Position numbers and translations under genes: made by a program
Notes under the pieces: generated by a model
What the model saw: only the letters and a program-made list of their open reading frames with translations
What the model was told of the DNA's origin: nothing
Databases searched by the model: none
In this document: positions 51,003 to 59,422 of the stretch, piece by piece
Position numbering within the stretch: the stretch's first letter is position 1
Layout: every line of letters begins with the position of its first letter
Origin: Paenibacillus bovis
Lineage (GTDB): Bacteria > Bacillota > Bacilli > Paenibacillales > Paenibacillaceae
NCBI RefSeq assembly: GCF_001421015.2
Contig: NZ_CP013023.1
Span: 186,001-250,000, forward strand
DNA length: 64,000 nt
Reading direction: 5' to 3'

Positions 51003-51860
51003 GTGATGAAATTATCCGTATTTACCGTATGTACACCCGATCTGACACCGGAGCAGCTAATCACGGCTGCAGCTGCTGCCGGAATCGAAGGGATCGAATG
51101 GCGATATGCCGGTATACCCGCAGATGCGGCCGAAGAGTCTCCTTCTTATTGGCGGCATAATCGCTGTTCACTAGACCCGGATATGTCCAGCGAAAGGCTG
51201 CAGATGATTCGCTTGGCTGTTGAGCAGGAACGGATGCGATCGATTGCTCTCGTCCCTTACCTAAAATGCGGAGATCTGGACAAAGCCCATCAGGCTTTTG
51301 ATACGGCACAGCAGCTGGGAGCAACGATGATGCGTGTGGGTGTGCCCCGTTACGATAGGCAGCGCCATTATGAAGATCTGGAGACCGAAGCGGTTCGTTA
51401 CCTGTCCAGTATTCAGGAAATGGCGAGCCAATATGGCATCAAGGCACTGGTCGAGACCCATCATGAGACGATTGCGCCAAGTGCTTCGCTCGCGATGCGG
51501 CTGGTTGGACATCTGAATCCGGCTCATGTCGGCGTGTTGTATGATCCTGGCAATCTGGTACATGAAGGGTACGAGAATTATCTGATGGGTATCCAGCTGC
51601 TCGGTCCGTATCTGGCTCATGTGCATATCAAAAATGCCGGATGGATACGCAGCAGCGATGGCCGCTGGCAATGTGAGTGGATGCCTCTGCTGGAAGGCAG
51701 CGTATCCTGGACACAGCTCGTTGCCGATCTGGCTGCTGCCGGATATGACGGCTATCTGGGTGTGGAGGATTTTAGCGGACAATTCGGTTCGGCAGAGATG
51801 CTGCAGCATTTTGCCAATGTATTCCGCGAACAACTGCAGCAGCATGGACAGGAGGTCTAA
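51003..51860 (+). CDS. Sugar phosphate isomerase/epimerase-like TIM barrel (AP_endonuc_2)
   Basis: 285 residues with a xylose-isomerase-like barrel: GIEGIEWRYAG near the start, ALVETHHETIAPSASLA with metal-binding Glu and His, VGVLYDPGNLVHEG with Asp, HVHIKNAGW with His, and DGYLGVEDFSG with the last Glu. Such enzymes isomerise or epimerise inositol and 3-keto sugars using a divalent metal. GTG at 51003 is 10 nt after GAGGAG; the next codon is ATG and is an alternative. It heads an operon with two Gfo/Idh/MocA dehydrogenases (5 and 33 bp gaps) under a cre site. Confidence 0.9.
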   Translation: MMKLSVFTVCTPDLTPEQLITAAAAAGIEGIEWRYAGIPADAAEESPSYWRHNRCSLDPDMSSERLQMIRLAVEQERMRSIALVPYLKCGDLDKAHQAFDTAQQLGATMMRVGVPRYDRQRHYEDLETEAVRYLSSIQEMASQYGIKALVETHHETIAPSASLAMRLVGHLNPAHVGVLYDPGNLVHEGYENYLMGIQLLGPYLAHVHIKNAGWIRSSDGRWQCEWMPLLEGSVSWTQLVADLAAAGYDGYLGVEDFSGQFGSAEMLQHFANVFREQLQQHGQEV

Positions 51861-51865
51861 CCGTT

Positions 51866-53044
51866 ATGACAAGCAATGTACGCGTCGCCGTTATCGGCAT
51901 CGGCAATATGGGCAGTACCCATGCTCGCACCCTGTTATCCGGCTCTATCCCCGGTGCGGAATTGACCGCTGTATGTGATATGCGGGCATCGATGGAAGCA
52001 TGGAGCCGGGAACATTTGCCGGTATCGGTCGCTTTTTGGAATGACCCGGAGGAGCTGATGCAGTCCGGCACGGTCGATGCGGTGCTGCTGGCGACTCCGC
52101 ACAAGGATCATGCCAGACAGGCTATTTCGGCTTTCCATCATGGTCTGCATGTACTCGTGGAGAAGCCTGCCGGCGTGAGCACCCGGGAAGTGCAGGAGAT
52201 GAATGATGCAGCGGCTGCGGCACCGGAGAGCGTATTTGCCATTATGTACAATCAGCGGACCAATCCGGTCTATCGCAAGCTGCGCGATCTGATCGCAAGC
52301 GGTGAACTGGGCGAGATCCGGCGGCTGAACTGGATTATAACCAACTGGTACCGGGCGCAAAGTTATTATGATTCCGGCGGCTGGCGGGCAACCTGGAGCG
52401 GAGAAGGCGGCGGTGTGCTGATCAACCAGTGTCCGCATCAGCTGGATCTACTGCAGTGGACCACGGGAATGATGCCATCGCGCATCCGCGCCTTTTGCCA
52501 ATTCGGACGCTACCGGAATATTGAAGTGGAAGATGATGTGACCGCCTATGCCGAATACGAGAATGGCGCTTCGGCGGTATTTATAACCACAACCGGTGAA
52601 TATCCCGGAACCAACCGATTTGAAGTAACCGGTGATCGCGGCAAAATCGTTATTGAGCACGATCGGCTGACCTTCTGGCGGCTGCGGGAACCGGAGCCTG
52701 TATTCAACGAACGCTATCAAGGCGCATTCGGACATCCCGAGTGCTGGCAGTGCGATATTCCGATCGAAGAGACAGAGACCGGGCATCCCGGCATTATCCG
52801 CAACTGGATCGAAGCAATTCGCGAAGGCACCCCGCTCATTGCTCCCGGAGCAGAAGGCATACGCGGGCTAACGCTGTCCAATGCGATGCTGCTATCGACC
52901 TGGGAAGATGACTGGGTGACGCTGCCGATCGACGAACAGCGCTTTGAAGACCATCTGGCCCGGCGCCGGGAAGAATCTTCTTTTGCCGGGGATGCGGCCG
53001 GTCAGGAATCCATGCCTGCCGATATGAGCAATACGTATAAATAA
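51866..53044 (+). CDS. Gfo/Idh/MocA family oxidoreductase 1
   Basis: 392 residues. The Rossmann fold starts with VIGIGNMGSTHARTLL, the conserved EKPAG motif carries the catalytic-region Lys, and the C-terminal sheet has LINQCPHQLDLLQWTTG with the active-site His. It likely oxidises a sugar, inositol or glycoside with NAD(P)+ in the cytoplasm. AGGAGG lies 10 nt before the ATG. The middle of a three-gene operon with an isomerase and a second dehydrogenase suggests oxidation-isomerisation-reduction of a sugar ring, as in 3-keto-glycoside pathways such as YcjS/YcjR. Confidence 0.93.
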   Translation: MTSNVRVAVIGIGNMGSTHARTLLSGSIPGAELTAVCDMRASMEAWSREHLPVSVAFWNDPEELMQSGTVDAVLLATPHKDHARQAISAFHHGLHVLVEKPAGVSTREVQEMNDAAAAAPESVFAIMYNQRTNPVYRKLRDLIASGELGEIRRLNWIITNWYRAQSYYDSGGWRATWSGEGGGVLINQCPHQLDLLQWTTGMMPSRIRAFCQFGRYRNIEVEDDVTAYAEYENGASAVFITTTGEYPGTNRFEVTGDRGKIVIEHDRLTFWRLREPEPVFNERYQGAFGHPECWQCDIPIEETETGHPGIIRNWIEAIREGTPLIAPGAEGIRGLTLSNAMLLSTWEDDWVTLPIDEQRFEDHLARRREESSFAGDAAGQESMPADMSNTYK

Positions 53045-53077
53045 CCATTCGCATCACAGAAAGGAAGGCGCATCACA

Positions 53078-54214
53078 ATGAGCAAAGACGGCATGTTTTA
53101 TGCACCGACCACGGCGTATCAGAGCGAACCTGTCTGTGGGCCGGGAGAATTCCAGATCGCGGTGGCTGCTATGGATCACGGGCATATTTACGGGATGTGT
53201 GCAGGTCTGGTCGAAGCCGGAGCGACGGTCAAATGGATCTACGACCGCAATCCGCGGAAAATCGCTTCCTTTCACAAGCAGTATCCGGAAGCCCGAATCG
53301 CTTCGTCGCTGGAGGAGATTCTGCAGGATGATGCGATTCGGCTCGTCGCCGCCGCAGCAATCACATCCGAGCGTGGACCACTGGGCGTACGGGTGATGCA
53401 GGCGGGCAAAGACTATTTTACCGACAAGGCTCCATTTACAACGATGGAGCAGCTGATCGAGGCACGAATCGAGGCGGCGCGTACAGGGCGCAAATACACG
53501 GTCTATTACAGTGAACGACTGCATGTGGAGAGTGCCGTCTATGCCCAGCAGCTGATCCATCAGGGAGCGATCGGTAAAGTCGTGCAATTGATGGGTACAG
53601 GTCCGCATCAACTGGTAGCGGACAAGCGGCCGGACTGGTTTTTCCGCCGGGAGCAGTATGGGGGCATCCTCTGTGATATCGGCAGCCACCAGATCGAACA
53701 GTTCCTAACGTTCACTTCCTCCACTGATGCGATAATCAATCATAGCCGGGTCGCTAATTTCAATCATCCACAGTATGCCGAGCTCGAGGACTTTGGCGAA
53801 ATTTCCCTGACCGGCGATAGTGGGGCTTCCGGCTATGTACGGGTGGACTGGTTCACCCCGGACGGTCTGGGCACCTGGGGCGATGGACGAACACTGCTGC
53901 TTGGAACCGACGGTTATATTGAACTGCGCAAATACATTGATATCGCCCGCGATCCTGCACGGGATCATGTATATCTGGTTAATCATGAGGGCGAATACCA
54001 TTTTAATGTTACCGGCAAAGTGGGCTTTCCTTTCTTCGGTCAGCTGATTCGCGATGTACTGGATCGGACCGAGACGGCAATGACCCAGGAGCATGCTTTC
54101 AAGGCAGCCGAACTGTGCCTGCTCGCCCAGCAAAAGGCATGGGATCAGCCGGACGGTCTGCTTGGCTTTGGTACACCTCAAGCAATTACTGGCAGGCTGC
54201 ATTATAATAGATAA
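53078..54214 (+). CDS. Gfo/Idh/MocA family oxidoreductase 2
   Basis: 378 residues. The nucleotide-binding start is atypical (AVAAMDHGHIYGMCAGL instead of GxGxxG), followed by a usual WIYDRNPRK. The EKP motif is changed to DKAPF but keeps the Lys, and the C-domain has LCDIGSHQIEQFLTF with the His. It probably acts on a related substrate or in the reverse direction of the first dehydrogenase. AAAGGAAGG precedes the ATG. The operon ends at the terminator at 54221. Confidence 0.9.
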   Translation: MSKDGMFYAPTTAYQSEPVCGPGEFQIAVAAMDHGHIYGMCAGLVEAGATVKWIYDRNPRKIASFHKQYPEARIASSLEEILQDDAIRLVAAAAITSERGPLGVRVMQAGKDYFTDKAPFTTMEQLIEARIEAARTGRKYTVYYSERLHVESAVYAQQLIHQGAIGKVVQLMGTGPHQLVADKRPDWFFRREQYGGILCDIGSHQIEQFLTFTSSTDAIINHSRVANFNHPQYAELEDFGEISLTGDSGASGYVRVDWFTPDGLGTWGDGRTLLLGTDGYIELRKYIDIARDPARDHVYLVNHEGEYHFNVTGKVGFPFFGQLIRDVLDRTETAMTQEHAFKAAELCLLAQQKAWDQPDGLLGFGTPQAITGRLHYNR

Positions 54215-54220
54215 AACAGG

Positions 54221-54266
54221 ACAGCGTAGCCACTGCAGCACCTATGGAGTGGCTACGCTGTTTTTT
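54221..54266 (+). terminator. Terminator of the isomerase-dehydrogenase operon
   Basis: ACAGCGTAGCCAC (54221-54233) pairs with GTGGCTACGCTGT (54249-54261), followed by T6. Confidence 0.9.
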
Positions 54267-54415
54267 GGGATATGGACGCTATACGACAAACTGATTATTG
54301 GATTATCTTCTAAAATCATACAGAATCGGCTTGGTCCTGCTGCCCCCTTTCTCCTCGGTAGTGATACAATGAAAGCAACTTATGTAAACGCTACCGAAAA
54401 GGAGATGTTTTTCCC

Positions 54416-55285
54416 ATGCCGGAGACGATGCGGATGGATCATGCGATTACTTACGGATATCGGTCAGCCGGACCTTTTCATCCCCCGGCGGTCGATGGGT
54501 TTCATTCCCATCTGCAGTATGAGATTTATTATTTCCATGAAGGTATCTGTACTTATATTATTGGTGAGCACAGCTATCATCTGCGTCCGGGCGATGTACT
54601 CCTGATGCATGGACGTACACTCCACCGTCCACACCCGGAGCCGGATCATCCCTATGTGCGCTCGACGCTCCATTTCGATCCGACCCTGCTGCATGAATAT
54701 ATCCGGCCGGAACATATTGGCGGACTGCTGCTGCCTTTTGAGCAGTCCGGTAACCGCCGCATTTCACTGAGCCGTGAGGAACAGCCGGAATTGGAACAGC
54801 TGCTGGCCCAGCTGGCTGTGCTGCCGCTGGAGGAACAGGGCAACGTTTCTTTTCGCTTTATTCTCAAGCTGTGCGAGCTGCTGTCCATGCTCGCCAGCCG
54901 CTGCCAGGAAGAGCAGAAGGACAGCAGCCGAGCCGGCAAGGAGCTGTACGTTCAGCATATTCTTGATTATATCGAGACCTGCTACATGCATGAGATTACA
55001 CTGGAACAGATTGCGGAGCATTTGCACCTCTCCCGCGCCTATATCACTTCATTATTCAAGGAATGGACAGGCATGACCATTTTCAAATATTTGTATCATC
55101 GGCGGATCAGTCAGGCACGGCTGCTGCTGCATTATCAGCGCGAGCTGTCAATCACCGAGATCAGCCGGCTGTCCGGCTTCAAGCAGCTGCCTCATTTTAG
55201 CCGGGTATTCAAAGAAATTGTCGGCTGCTCACCGGAAAGCTATCGTTCTCGATCCTTCTCGGCTCCGAATGTACAATCTCACTAA
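54416..55285 (+). CDS. AraC family regulator with cupin sensor
   Basis: 289 residues: an N-terminal cupin-like sugar sensor (FHSHLQYEIYYFHEG, then YHLRPGDVLLMHGRTLHRP), a linker, and the double helix-turn-helix (ITLEQIAEHLHLSRAYITSLFKEW and LSITEISRLSGFKQLPHFSRVFKE). AAGGAG lies 11 nt before the ATG. It is placed just after the isomerase-dehydrogenase operon in the same direction but behind a terminator, so it is likely the operon's substrate-specific activator with its own promoter. Confidence 0.92.
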   Translation: MPETMRMDHAITYGYRSAGPFHPPAVDGFHSHLQYEIYYFHEGICTYIIGEHSYHLRPGDVLLMHGRTLHRPHPEPDHPYVRSTLHFDPTLLHEYIRPEHIGGLLLPFEQSGNRRISLSREEQPELEQLLAQLAVLPLEEQGNVSFRFILKLCELLSMLASRCQEEQKDSSRAGKELYVQHILDYIETCYMHEITLEQIAEHLHLSRAYITSLFKEWTGMTIFKYLYHRRISQARLLLHYQRELSITEISRLSGFKQLPHFSRVFKEIVGCSPESYRSRSFSAPNVQSH

Positions 55286-55308
55286 TTGCAAAAGCTGTTG
55301 TATCCAGA

Positions 55309-55344
55309 GAATACCGTGAAATCCCTCACGGTATTCCTGTTTTC
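55309..55344 (+). terminator. Terminator of the AraC gene
   Basis: GAATACCGTGA pairs with TCACGGTATTC (55326-55336), followed by CTGTTTTC. Confidence 0.75.
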
Positions 55345-55488
55345 ACTTCATCTAAAAACGAATTTGAACGCTTGTTCTGTCTGTAGGTGCGTTGGCAAAG
55401 CTGAGAAATGGGTATGTTATGTAAAGAGAATATTTCATCACCCTTATCATCACTATACTCTTATCGTTACTATCTAAGGAGGTCTATC

Positions 55489-56430
55489 ATGAAAGCCATC
55501 GTTATTGAACAATACGGAGATAAAGATCAACTCAAGGAAATGGAAGTACCCCATCCGGTACCGGCTGAACACCAGGTTGTCGTCAAGCTCAAGGCAACCT
55601 CCATCAATCCGATTGACTGGAAGCTGCGTGCAGGCTATCTGAAAGATATGATGGACTGGGAGTTCCCGATTATTCTCGGCTGGGATGCCGCCGGTGTGAT
55701 TACCGAAGTCGGCTCGGCTGTTACCGAATGGAAAATCGGCGACAAGGTATTCGCCCGTCCGGACACCACCCGGTTCGGTACGTATGCCGAATACACGCTG
55801 GTAGATGATCATCTGCTCGCACCGCTGCCACCAGCTATCAGCTATCAGGAAGCTGCTTCTGTACCGCTTGCCGGTCTGACAGCATGGCAGGCACTGTTCG
55901 ATCATGGACAGCTCAAAGCCGGCGAAAAAGTACTGATCCACGCCGGTGCAGGCGGTGTCGGCAGTCTGGCAATCCAGCTCGCCAAAAATGCACAGGCGCA
56001 TGTTATTACTACAGCCAGCGCTCAAAATGCCGAATTCCTCAAGTCTCTCGGCGCGGATGAAGTGATCGATTACAAAGCGACCAATTTTGCCGAGGTACTG
56101 TCCGATATTGATCTGGTCTTCGATACGATGGGCGGCGATATTCAAAAAGACAGCTTCAAAGTACTCAAGCGCGATACCGGACGCCTCATCTCTATTGTAG
56201 GACAGCCGGACGAGGATATTGCCCGCGAAATGAATATCACGGCCAAGTCGATCTGGCTGCAGCCGGATGGCAAGCAGCTGCAGGAATTGGGTCAGCTGAT
56301 GGAGCAGCGCAAAGTCAACGCAATTGTCGGCACCGAGATTCCTTTCTCCGAAGAAGGATTGCGTAAAGCCCATGAACTGAGCGAGACGCATCATGCCAAA
56401 GGCAAAATCGTAATTACATTCGAAGATTAA
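55489..56430 (+). CDS. NADPH-dependent MDR oxidoreductase (quinone reductase type)
   Basis: 313 residues: GroES-like domain with ATSINPIDWKLRAGYL and LGWDAAGVITEVGSAV, and a cofactor fold with LIHAGAGGVGSLAIQLAK. There are no zinc ligands. It belongs to the zeta-crystallin-like quinone or enone reductases. The ATG at 55489 has AAGGAGG 6 nt upstream; the frame is open for 27 more codons without such a site. It stands alone and fits the electrophile-defence theme of the next 7 kb. Confidence 0.92.
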   Translation: MKAIVIEQYGDKDQLKEMEVPHPVPAEHQVVVKLKATSINPIDWKLRAGYLKDMMDWEFPIILGWDAAGVITEVGSAVTEWKIGDKVFARPDTTRFGTYAEYTLVDDHLLAPLPPAISYQEAASVPLAGLTAWQALFDHGQLKAGEKVLIHAGAGGVGSLAIQLAKNAQAHVITTASAQNAEFLKSLGADEVIDYKATNFAEVLSDIDLVFDTMGGDIQKDSFKVLKRDTGRLISIVGQPDEDIAREMNITAKSIWLQPDGKQLQELGQLMEQRKVNAIVGTEIPFSEEGLRKAHELSETHHAKGKIVITFED

Positions 56431-56570
56431 TAAGCTTGCTGCTCACCTCATGTTGAGAAGAAAGGCTGCTGCATGAATCACGCACGGTCATGATAGGATC
56501 AATCACAATATAACCGATGACGGACATACAGCAGGCGTTCTATCATTTTATCCGGAAGGAGGTGCAGCCT

Positions 56571-56906
56571 GTGTGGCTTATTAATCCTGCAACAGCATTC
56601 TCTGATCCATTGTTCCGCATCATCTGGCTGCTGGAACTGGCCGTACTGCTGCTGCTGGTATTGCTTGCGCTCCGCTGGTCCCGCAAAGCATGGATCGGGA
56701 GCGGCGTTCTGTTCACGCTCGCGTTGGCTGCCATCCTGCCCGGATGGATTTCCCAGATTATTTATCCGGATCCGATTGGCGCCATTATCGATATCCCGCT
56801 ACTGATGATGTTTCCGCTGATGGGAATCAGCCTGATTTGGGTTGTGATTGCCTGGACGATCCGCCTGACTAGCAGCCGGCGAAGAGCCCGCTCTTCTACT
56901 CGATGA
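56571..56906 (+). CDS. Small integral membrane protein (111 aa)
   Basis: Three or four hydrophobic segments (IIWLLELAVLLLLVLLAL, GVLFTLALAAILPGWI, IIDIPLLMMFPLMGISLIWVVIAW) with a basic C-terminal tail (RLTSSRRRARSSTR). I start it at GTG 56571 because GGAAGGAGGTG lies 6 nt upstream; the first in-frame ATG (56517) has no ribosome-binding site and would add 18 residues. No family is recognised. It is 140 bp downstream of the oxidoreductase and before a bidirectional terminator. Confidence 0.65.
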   Translation: MWLINPATAFSDPLFRIIWLLELAVLLLLVLLALRWSRKAWIGSGVLFTLALAAILPGWISQIIYPDPIGAIIDIPLLMMFPLMGISLIWVVIAWTIRLTSSRRRARSSTR

Positions 56907-56978
56907 AAATACATCATCGATAGAGATCGATCCTCTATTCCCTATTTTCACAAAAGCGAATGAAACTGGTCTTCATAA

Positions 56979-57040
56979 TAAAAAAGCCGCATCGTATTAC
57001 CGGACGTAAGATCATCCGGCGATATGATGCGGCTTTTATT
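56979..57040. terminator. Bidirectional terminator
   Basis: AAAAAGCCGCATC (56981-56993) pairs with GATGCGGCTTTT (57026-57037), with an inner CCGGA/TCCGG stem, between convergent genes. Confidence 0.85.
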
Positions 57041-57088
57041 TGGTCTGTATACTATTTCATTCATGATGATATCGAAGATAATTGAAGC

Positions 57089-57943
57089 TTACTGTGCAAC
57101 AAGCTGACGCAGTGCTTCAACTACCGGAGTGACCGGACGACCCAGCAGCTGTTCAAAGTCACTGTGGGCAATCTCCAGCTGGCCTTCACGGATACCCTGC
57201 TGAATACCTACGAGCATCGGTAGCAGGAATTCCGGCAGACCGGCGCTTTTCATAATTTCTGCATACGTATCATCATCTACATGCTGCACCGTAACTTCCT
57301 TGCCCAGCACCGTGCCGACAGCAGCAGCCAGCTCATCCTGTGTCAGCAGCGGACCGGACAATTCGTATGTGGTATTCTCATGTCCAGTAGGCAGTACAGC
57401 GGCGGCTGCAGCTGCATAATCTTCCTGCGTCGCCCAGCCTACTTTGCCGGAACCGGCCGATGTGACCCATGGAGCGCCTGCTTGTACAGCCTGTATCGTA
57501 GATAATTCATTTTCCAGATACCAGTTGTTACGCAGGAAAGAATACGGAATACCTGTCGCCAGAATCGCCTGCTCTGTCGCTTGATGTACAGGTGCCAGCA
57601 TCAGGCTGCTCTCCTGCGCATTGGTTACGCTCGTATAAGCGATAAAGCCCACCTTGGCGCGGGCTGCCGCTGCGACTGCATCATTGTGCTGACGAATACG
57701 TGTCTCATTATCTCCATCGGCGGAAATGATCAGCAGACGATCCACGCCGGCAAAAGCCTGATCCAGTGTATCCGGTTGATCAAAATCACCGTGACGCACA
57801 TCTACACCCAGCGCGCGCAGATGCTCGGCTTTGGCAGGGTTGCGTACACTCACAGCGAGTTCGCCGGCCGGAACGGTCTGCAGCAGTTTCTCCACGATTT
57901 TGGAACCCAGTTTACCTGTTGCGCCTGTTACTAGAATAGTCAT
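57089..57943 (-). CDS. QorB-like NAD(P)-binding protein (atypical SDR, NmrA-type)
   Basis: 284 residues. The N-terminus has TGATGKLGSKIVEKLL, the glycine motif of NmrA/QorB-type short-chain reductases, followed by VRNPAKAEHLRALGVDVRHGDF. The catalytic Tyr-Lys pair of classical SDRs is not evident. QorB in E. coli is an NADPH quinone oxidoreductase. TAGGAGG lies 7 nt before the ATG. It is downstream of an Rrf2 repressor gene, and both have matching inverted repeats upstream, so it is probably induced by quinones or thiol stress. Confidence 0.9.
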   Translation of the reverse strand: MTILVTGATGKLGSKIVEKLLQTVPAGELAVSVRNPAKAEHLRALGVDVRHGDFDQPDTLDQAFAGVDRLLIISADGDNETRIRQHNDAVAAAARAKVGFIAYTSVTNAQESSLMLAPVHQATEQAILATGIPYSFLRNNWYLENELSTIQAVQAGAPWVTSAGSGKVGWATQEDYAAAAAAVLPTGHENTTYELSGPLLTQDELAAAVGTVLGKEVTVQHVDDDTYAEIMKSAGLPEFLLPMLVGIQQGIREGQLEIAHSDFEQLLGRPVTPVVEALRQLVAQ

Positions 57944-57975
57944 TGTTATTCCTCCTAGAATGGATTGTTTTGTTC

Positions 57976-57998
57976 GTTATAACCTATTCGGTTACAAC
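57976..57998. promoter_or_regulatory. Candidate Rrf2-type operator upstream of the QorB-like gene
   Basis: On the minus strand GTTGTAAC-CGAATAG-GTTATAAC, an imperfect dyad. It has the same arm sequence and 7-nt spacing as the site at 58485-58506. Confidence 0.6.
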
Positions 57999-58008
57999 AG
58001 ATGTATAA

Positions 58009-58033
58009 ATAAAAGCTCTATAAAGAGCTTTTA
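58009..58033 (-). terminator. Terminator of the Rrf2 gene
   Basis: AAAAGCTCT (58011-58019) pairs with AGAGCTTTT (58024-58032), followed on the minus strand by an AT-rich stretch. It overlaps the stop codon of the regulator gene. Confidence 0.7.
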
Positions 58034-58471
58034 CTGTTCTATTGAAGATGATGTCATAGCAAATTGTTCATTGAGCTGATCCAGTGTCGTACGGGCCAGT
58101 CGCTGCTCCATCACATGCTGGGCATCCAGAAGTTCCTGCTGCAGTACCTGCTCGATACTACGGCCGACCGGACAGGCTATATTCGAATCGCCATGGATAC
58201 CAAACAACTGGTTCTCATCTGCTGCATGTACTGCCCGGTATATATCCAGCAGCGTAATCTGTTCCGGCTTGCGGAGCAGATAGGCTCCACCCACGCCGGC
58301 GCGAACCTCGATCAGACCGGCCTTTTTGAGCATGCTCATAATGCGGCGAATAACGACCGGATTCGTATTTACACTGGCTGCGATAAAGTCTCCGGTACAT
58401 TCCAGCGGACACATATCGATCAGCGACAGGGTATGAACGGCCATGGAGAAGCGTGTACTGATTTGTTTCAT
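58031..58471 (-). CDS. Rrf2 family transcriptional regulator (YwnA-like)
   Basis: 146 residues: a winged helix (FSMAVHTLSLI..., VNTNPVVIRRIMSMLKKAGLIEVRAGVGGAYLLRKP) and a dimerisation helix. It has Cys in DMCPLECTGD and ACPVGRSIEQ but not the three-Cys iron-sulfur cluster spacing of NsrR or IscR, so it is probably a thiol- or ligand-responsive YwnA-type repressor. The ATG at 58471 has GGTGG 8 nt upstream. Matching dyads upstream of this gene and of the QorB-like gene suggest autorepression and control of that target. Confidence 0.9.
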   Translation of the reverse strand: MKQISTRFSMAVHTLSLIDMCPLECTGDFIAASVNTNPVVIRRIMSMLKKAGLIEVRAGVGGAYLLRKPEQITLLDIYRAVHAADENQLFGIHGDSNIACPVGRSIEQVLQQELLDAQHVMEQRLARTTLDQLNEQFAMTSSSIEQ

Positions 58472-58484
58472 TTGTATCACCACC

Positions 58485-58506
58485 GTTGTAACCAGTATAG
58501 TTACAA
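58485..58506. promoter_or_regulatory. Candidate Rrf2-type operator upstream of its own gene
   Basis: GTTGTAAC-CAGTATA-GTTACAAT, a near-perfect dyad with 8-bp arms and a 7-nt spacer, 14 nt before the regulator start codon, where binding would block transcription. Confidence 0.6.
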
Positions 58507-58553
58507 TCAAACGCCATGTCAATATGTGTTAACTGTATTCGAACAGCCTATCT

Positions 58554-59204
58554 CTATACCGAAGCGGAATCTGTCTGCAGCTGCTCCACTGTAGTTCGGA
58601 TAATCAGCTGCAGAGCACGTGACATCAGACTGATCGGCAAAGATGGCAGCGATGGCTTGTGCAGCGCCATCTCGGTCGACGCCGGGAAATGAACAAAGCC
58701 GGCCAGTACCCCCGGACGCTGCTGCTGCACATAATCGAGAATCCCATACATGGTATTGTTGCAAATAAAGGTGCCGGCTGTGTTGGAAATCTCGGCAGGT
58801 ATGCCATTCTCCACGAGACGCTCGGTAATCCGTCGGATCGGCAGGGTCGCGAATAATCCATCGGGTCCACCTTCATGTATCGGTACATCCTGCGGCCGGG
58901 CATTGCGATTATCCGCATAGCTGGCACTCGGCTCTACACTTTTGATATTAACGGCGATCCGCTCCAGACTAACCGCGGTTCGTCCTTCTGCCAGTCCGCA
59001 GGCGATCACGGCATCTGGCTGGAACTCCTCCACCGCCTGAATCAGCAGCTCGACACACTCGTCATAATGTACCGGCAGCAGCAGCGTGCGCAGCTCCAGT
59101 GTCAAATCGGACCAGTTATGATCGGCAATCACTTCCAGCAGATATTCTGTCGGATTAATCGTATGTCCACCAAATGGCTCAAAGCCGGATACCAGTATTT
59201 TCAT
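58554..59204 (-). CDS. pcp: Pyroglutamyl-peptidase I
   Basis: 216-residue cytoplasmic cysteine peptidase (C15) that removes N-terminal pyroglutamate. The triad fits the family: Glu81 (SLERIAVN), Cys148 (AGTFICNNTMYG) and His172 (FVHFPAS); the N-terminus LVSGFEPFGGHTINPT is also canonical. Two ATG codons adjoin; I prefer the second (59204), 7 nt after AAGGGAGG. It is monocistronic and upstream of no obvious partner. Confidence 0.96.
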   Translation of the reverse strand: MKILVSGFEPFGGHTINPTEYLLEVIADHNWSDLTLELRTLLLPVHYDECVELLIQAVEEFQPDAVIACGLAEGRTAVSLERIAVNIKSVEPSASYADNRNARPQDVPIHEGGPDGLFATLPIRRITERLVENGIPAEISNTAGTFICNNTMYGILDYVQQQRPGVLAGFVHFPASTEMALHKPSLPSLPISLMSRALQLIIRTTVEQLQTDSASV

Positions 59205-59335
59205 CATGCAGCCTCCCTTGTCATTCGTACGGATAATCACTAATTCGCAGCAGCAGGCCTATATTCCTCTTTTTCCCAGCAGACTTCTGCTGACAAAGGC
59301 TCTTCATCTCTTCTTTTGCAGCATCGATCTTCTAT

Positions 59336-59363
59336 TTGACTTTGCCATATATTGAGGTATAAT
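59336..59363 (+). promoter_or_regulatory. SigA-type promoter of the glutathione peroxidase gene
   Basis: TTGACT (59336-59341), a 16-nt spacer and TATAAT (59358-59363), close to consensus in both boxes, 60 nt before the start codon. Confidence 0.75.
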
Positions 59364-59371
59364 TATAATAT
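59357..59371 (+). promoter_or_regulatory. Possible PerR box
   Basis: GTATAATTATAATAT matches about 11 of 14 defined positions of the PerR consensus TTATAATNATTATAA and overlaps the -10 box. AT-richness makes a chance match likely, so this is a suggestion only. Confidence 0.3.
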
Positions 59372-59422
59372 GTTTGATAAAATATAATTTTGCAAAATAA
59401 AAAAAGGCAGGGAGATGAAATA

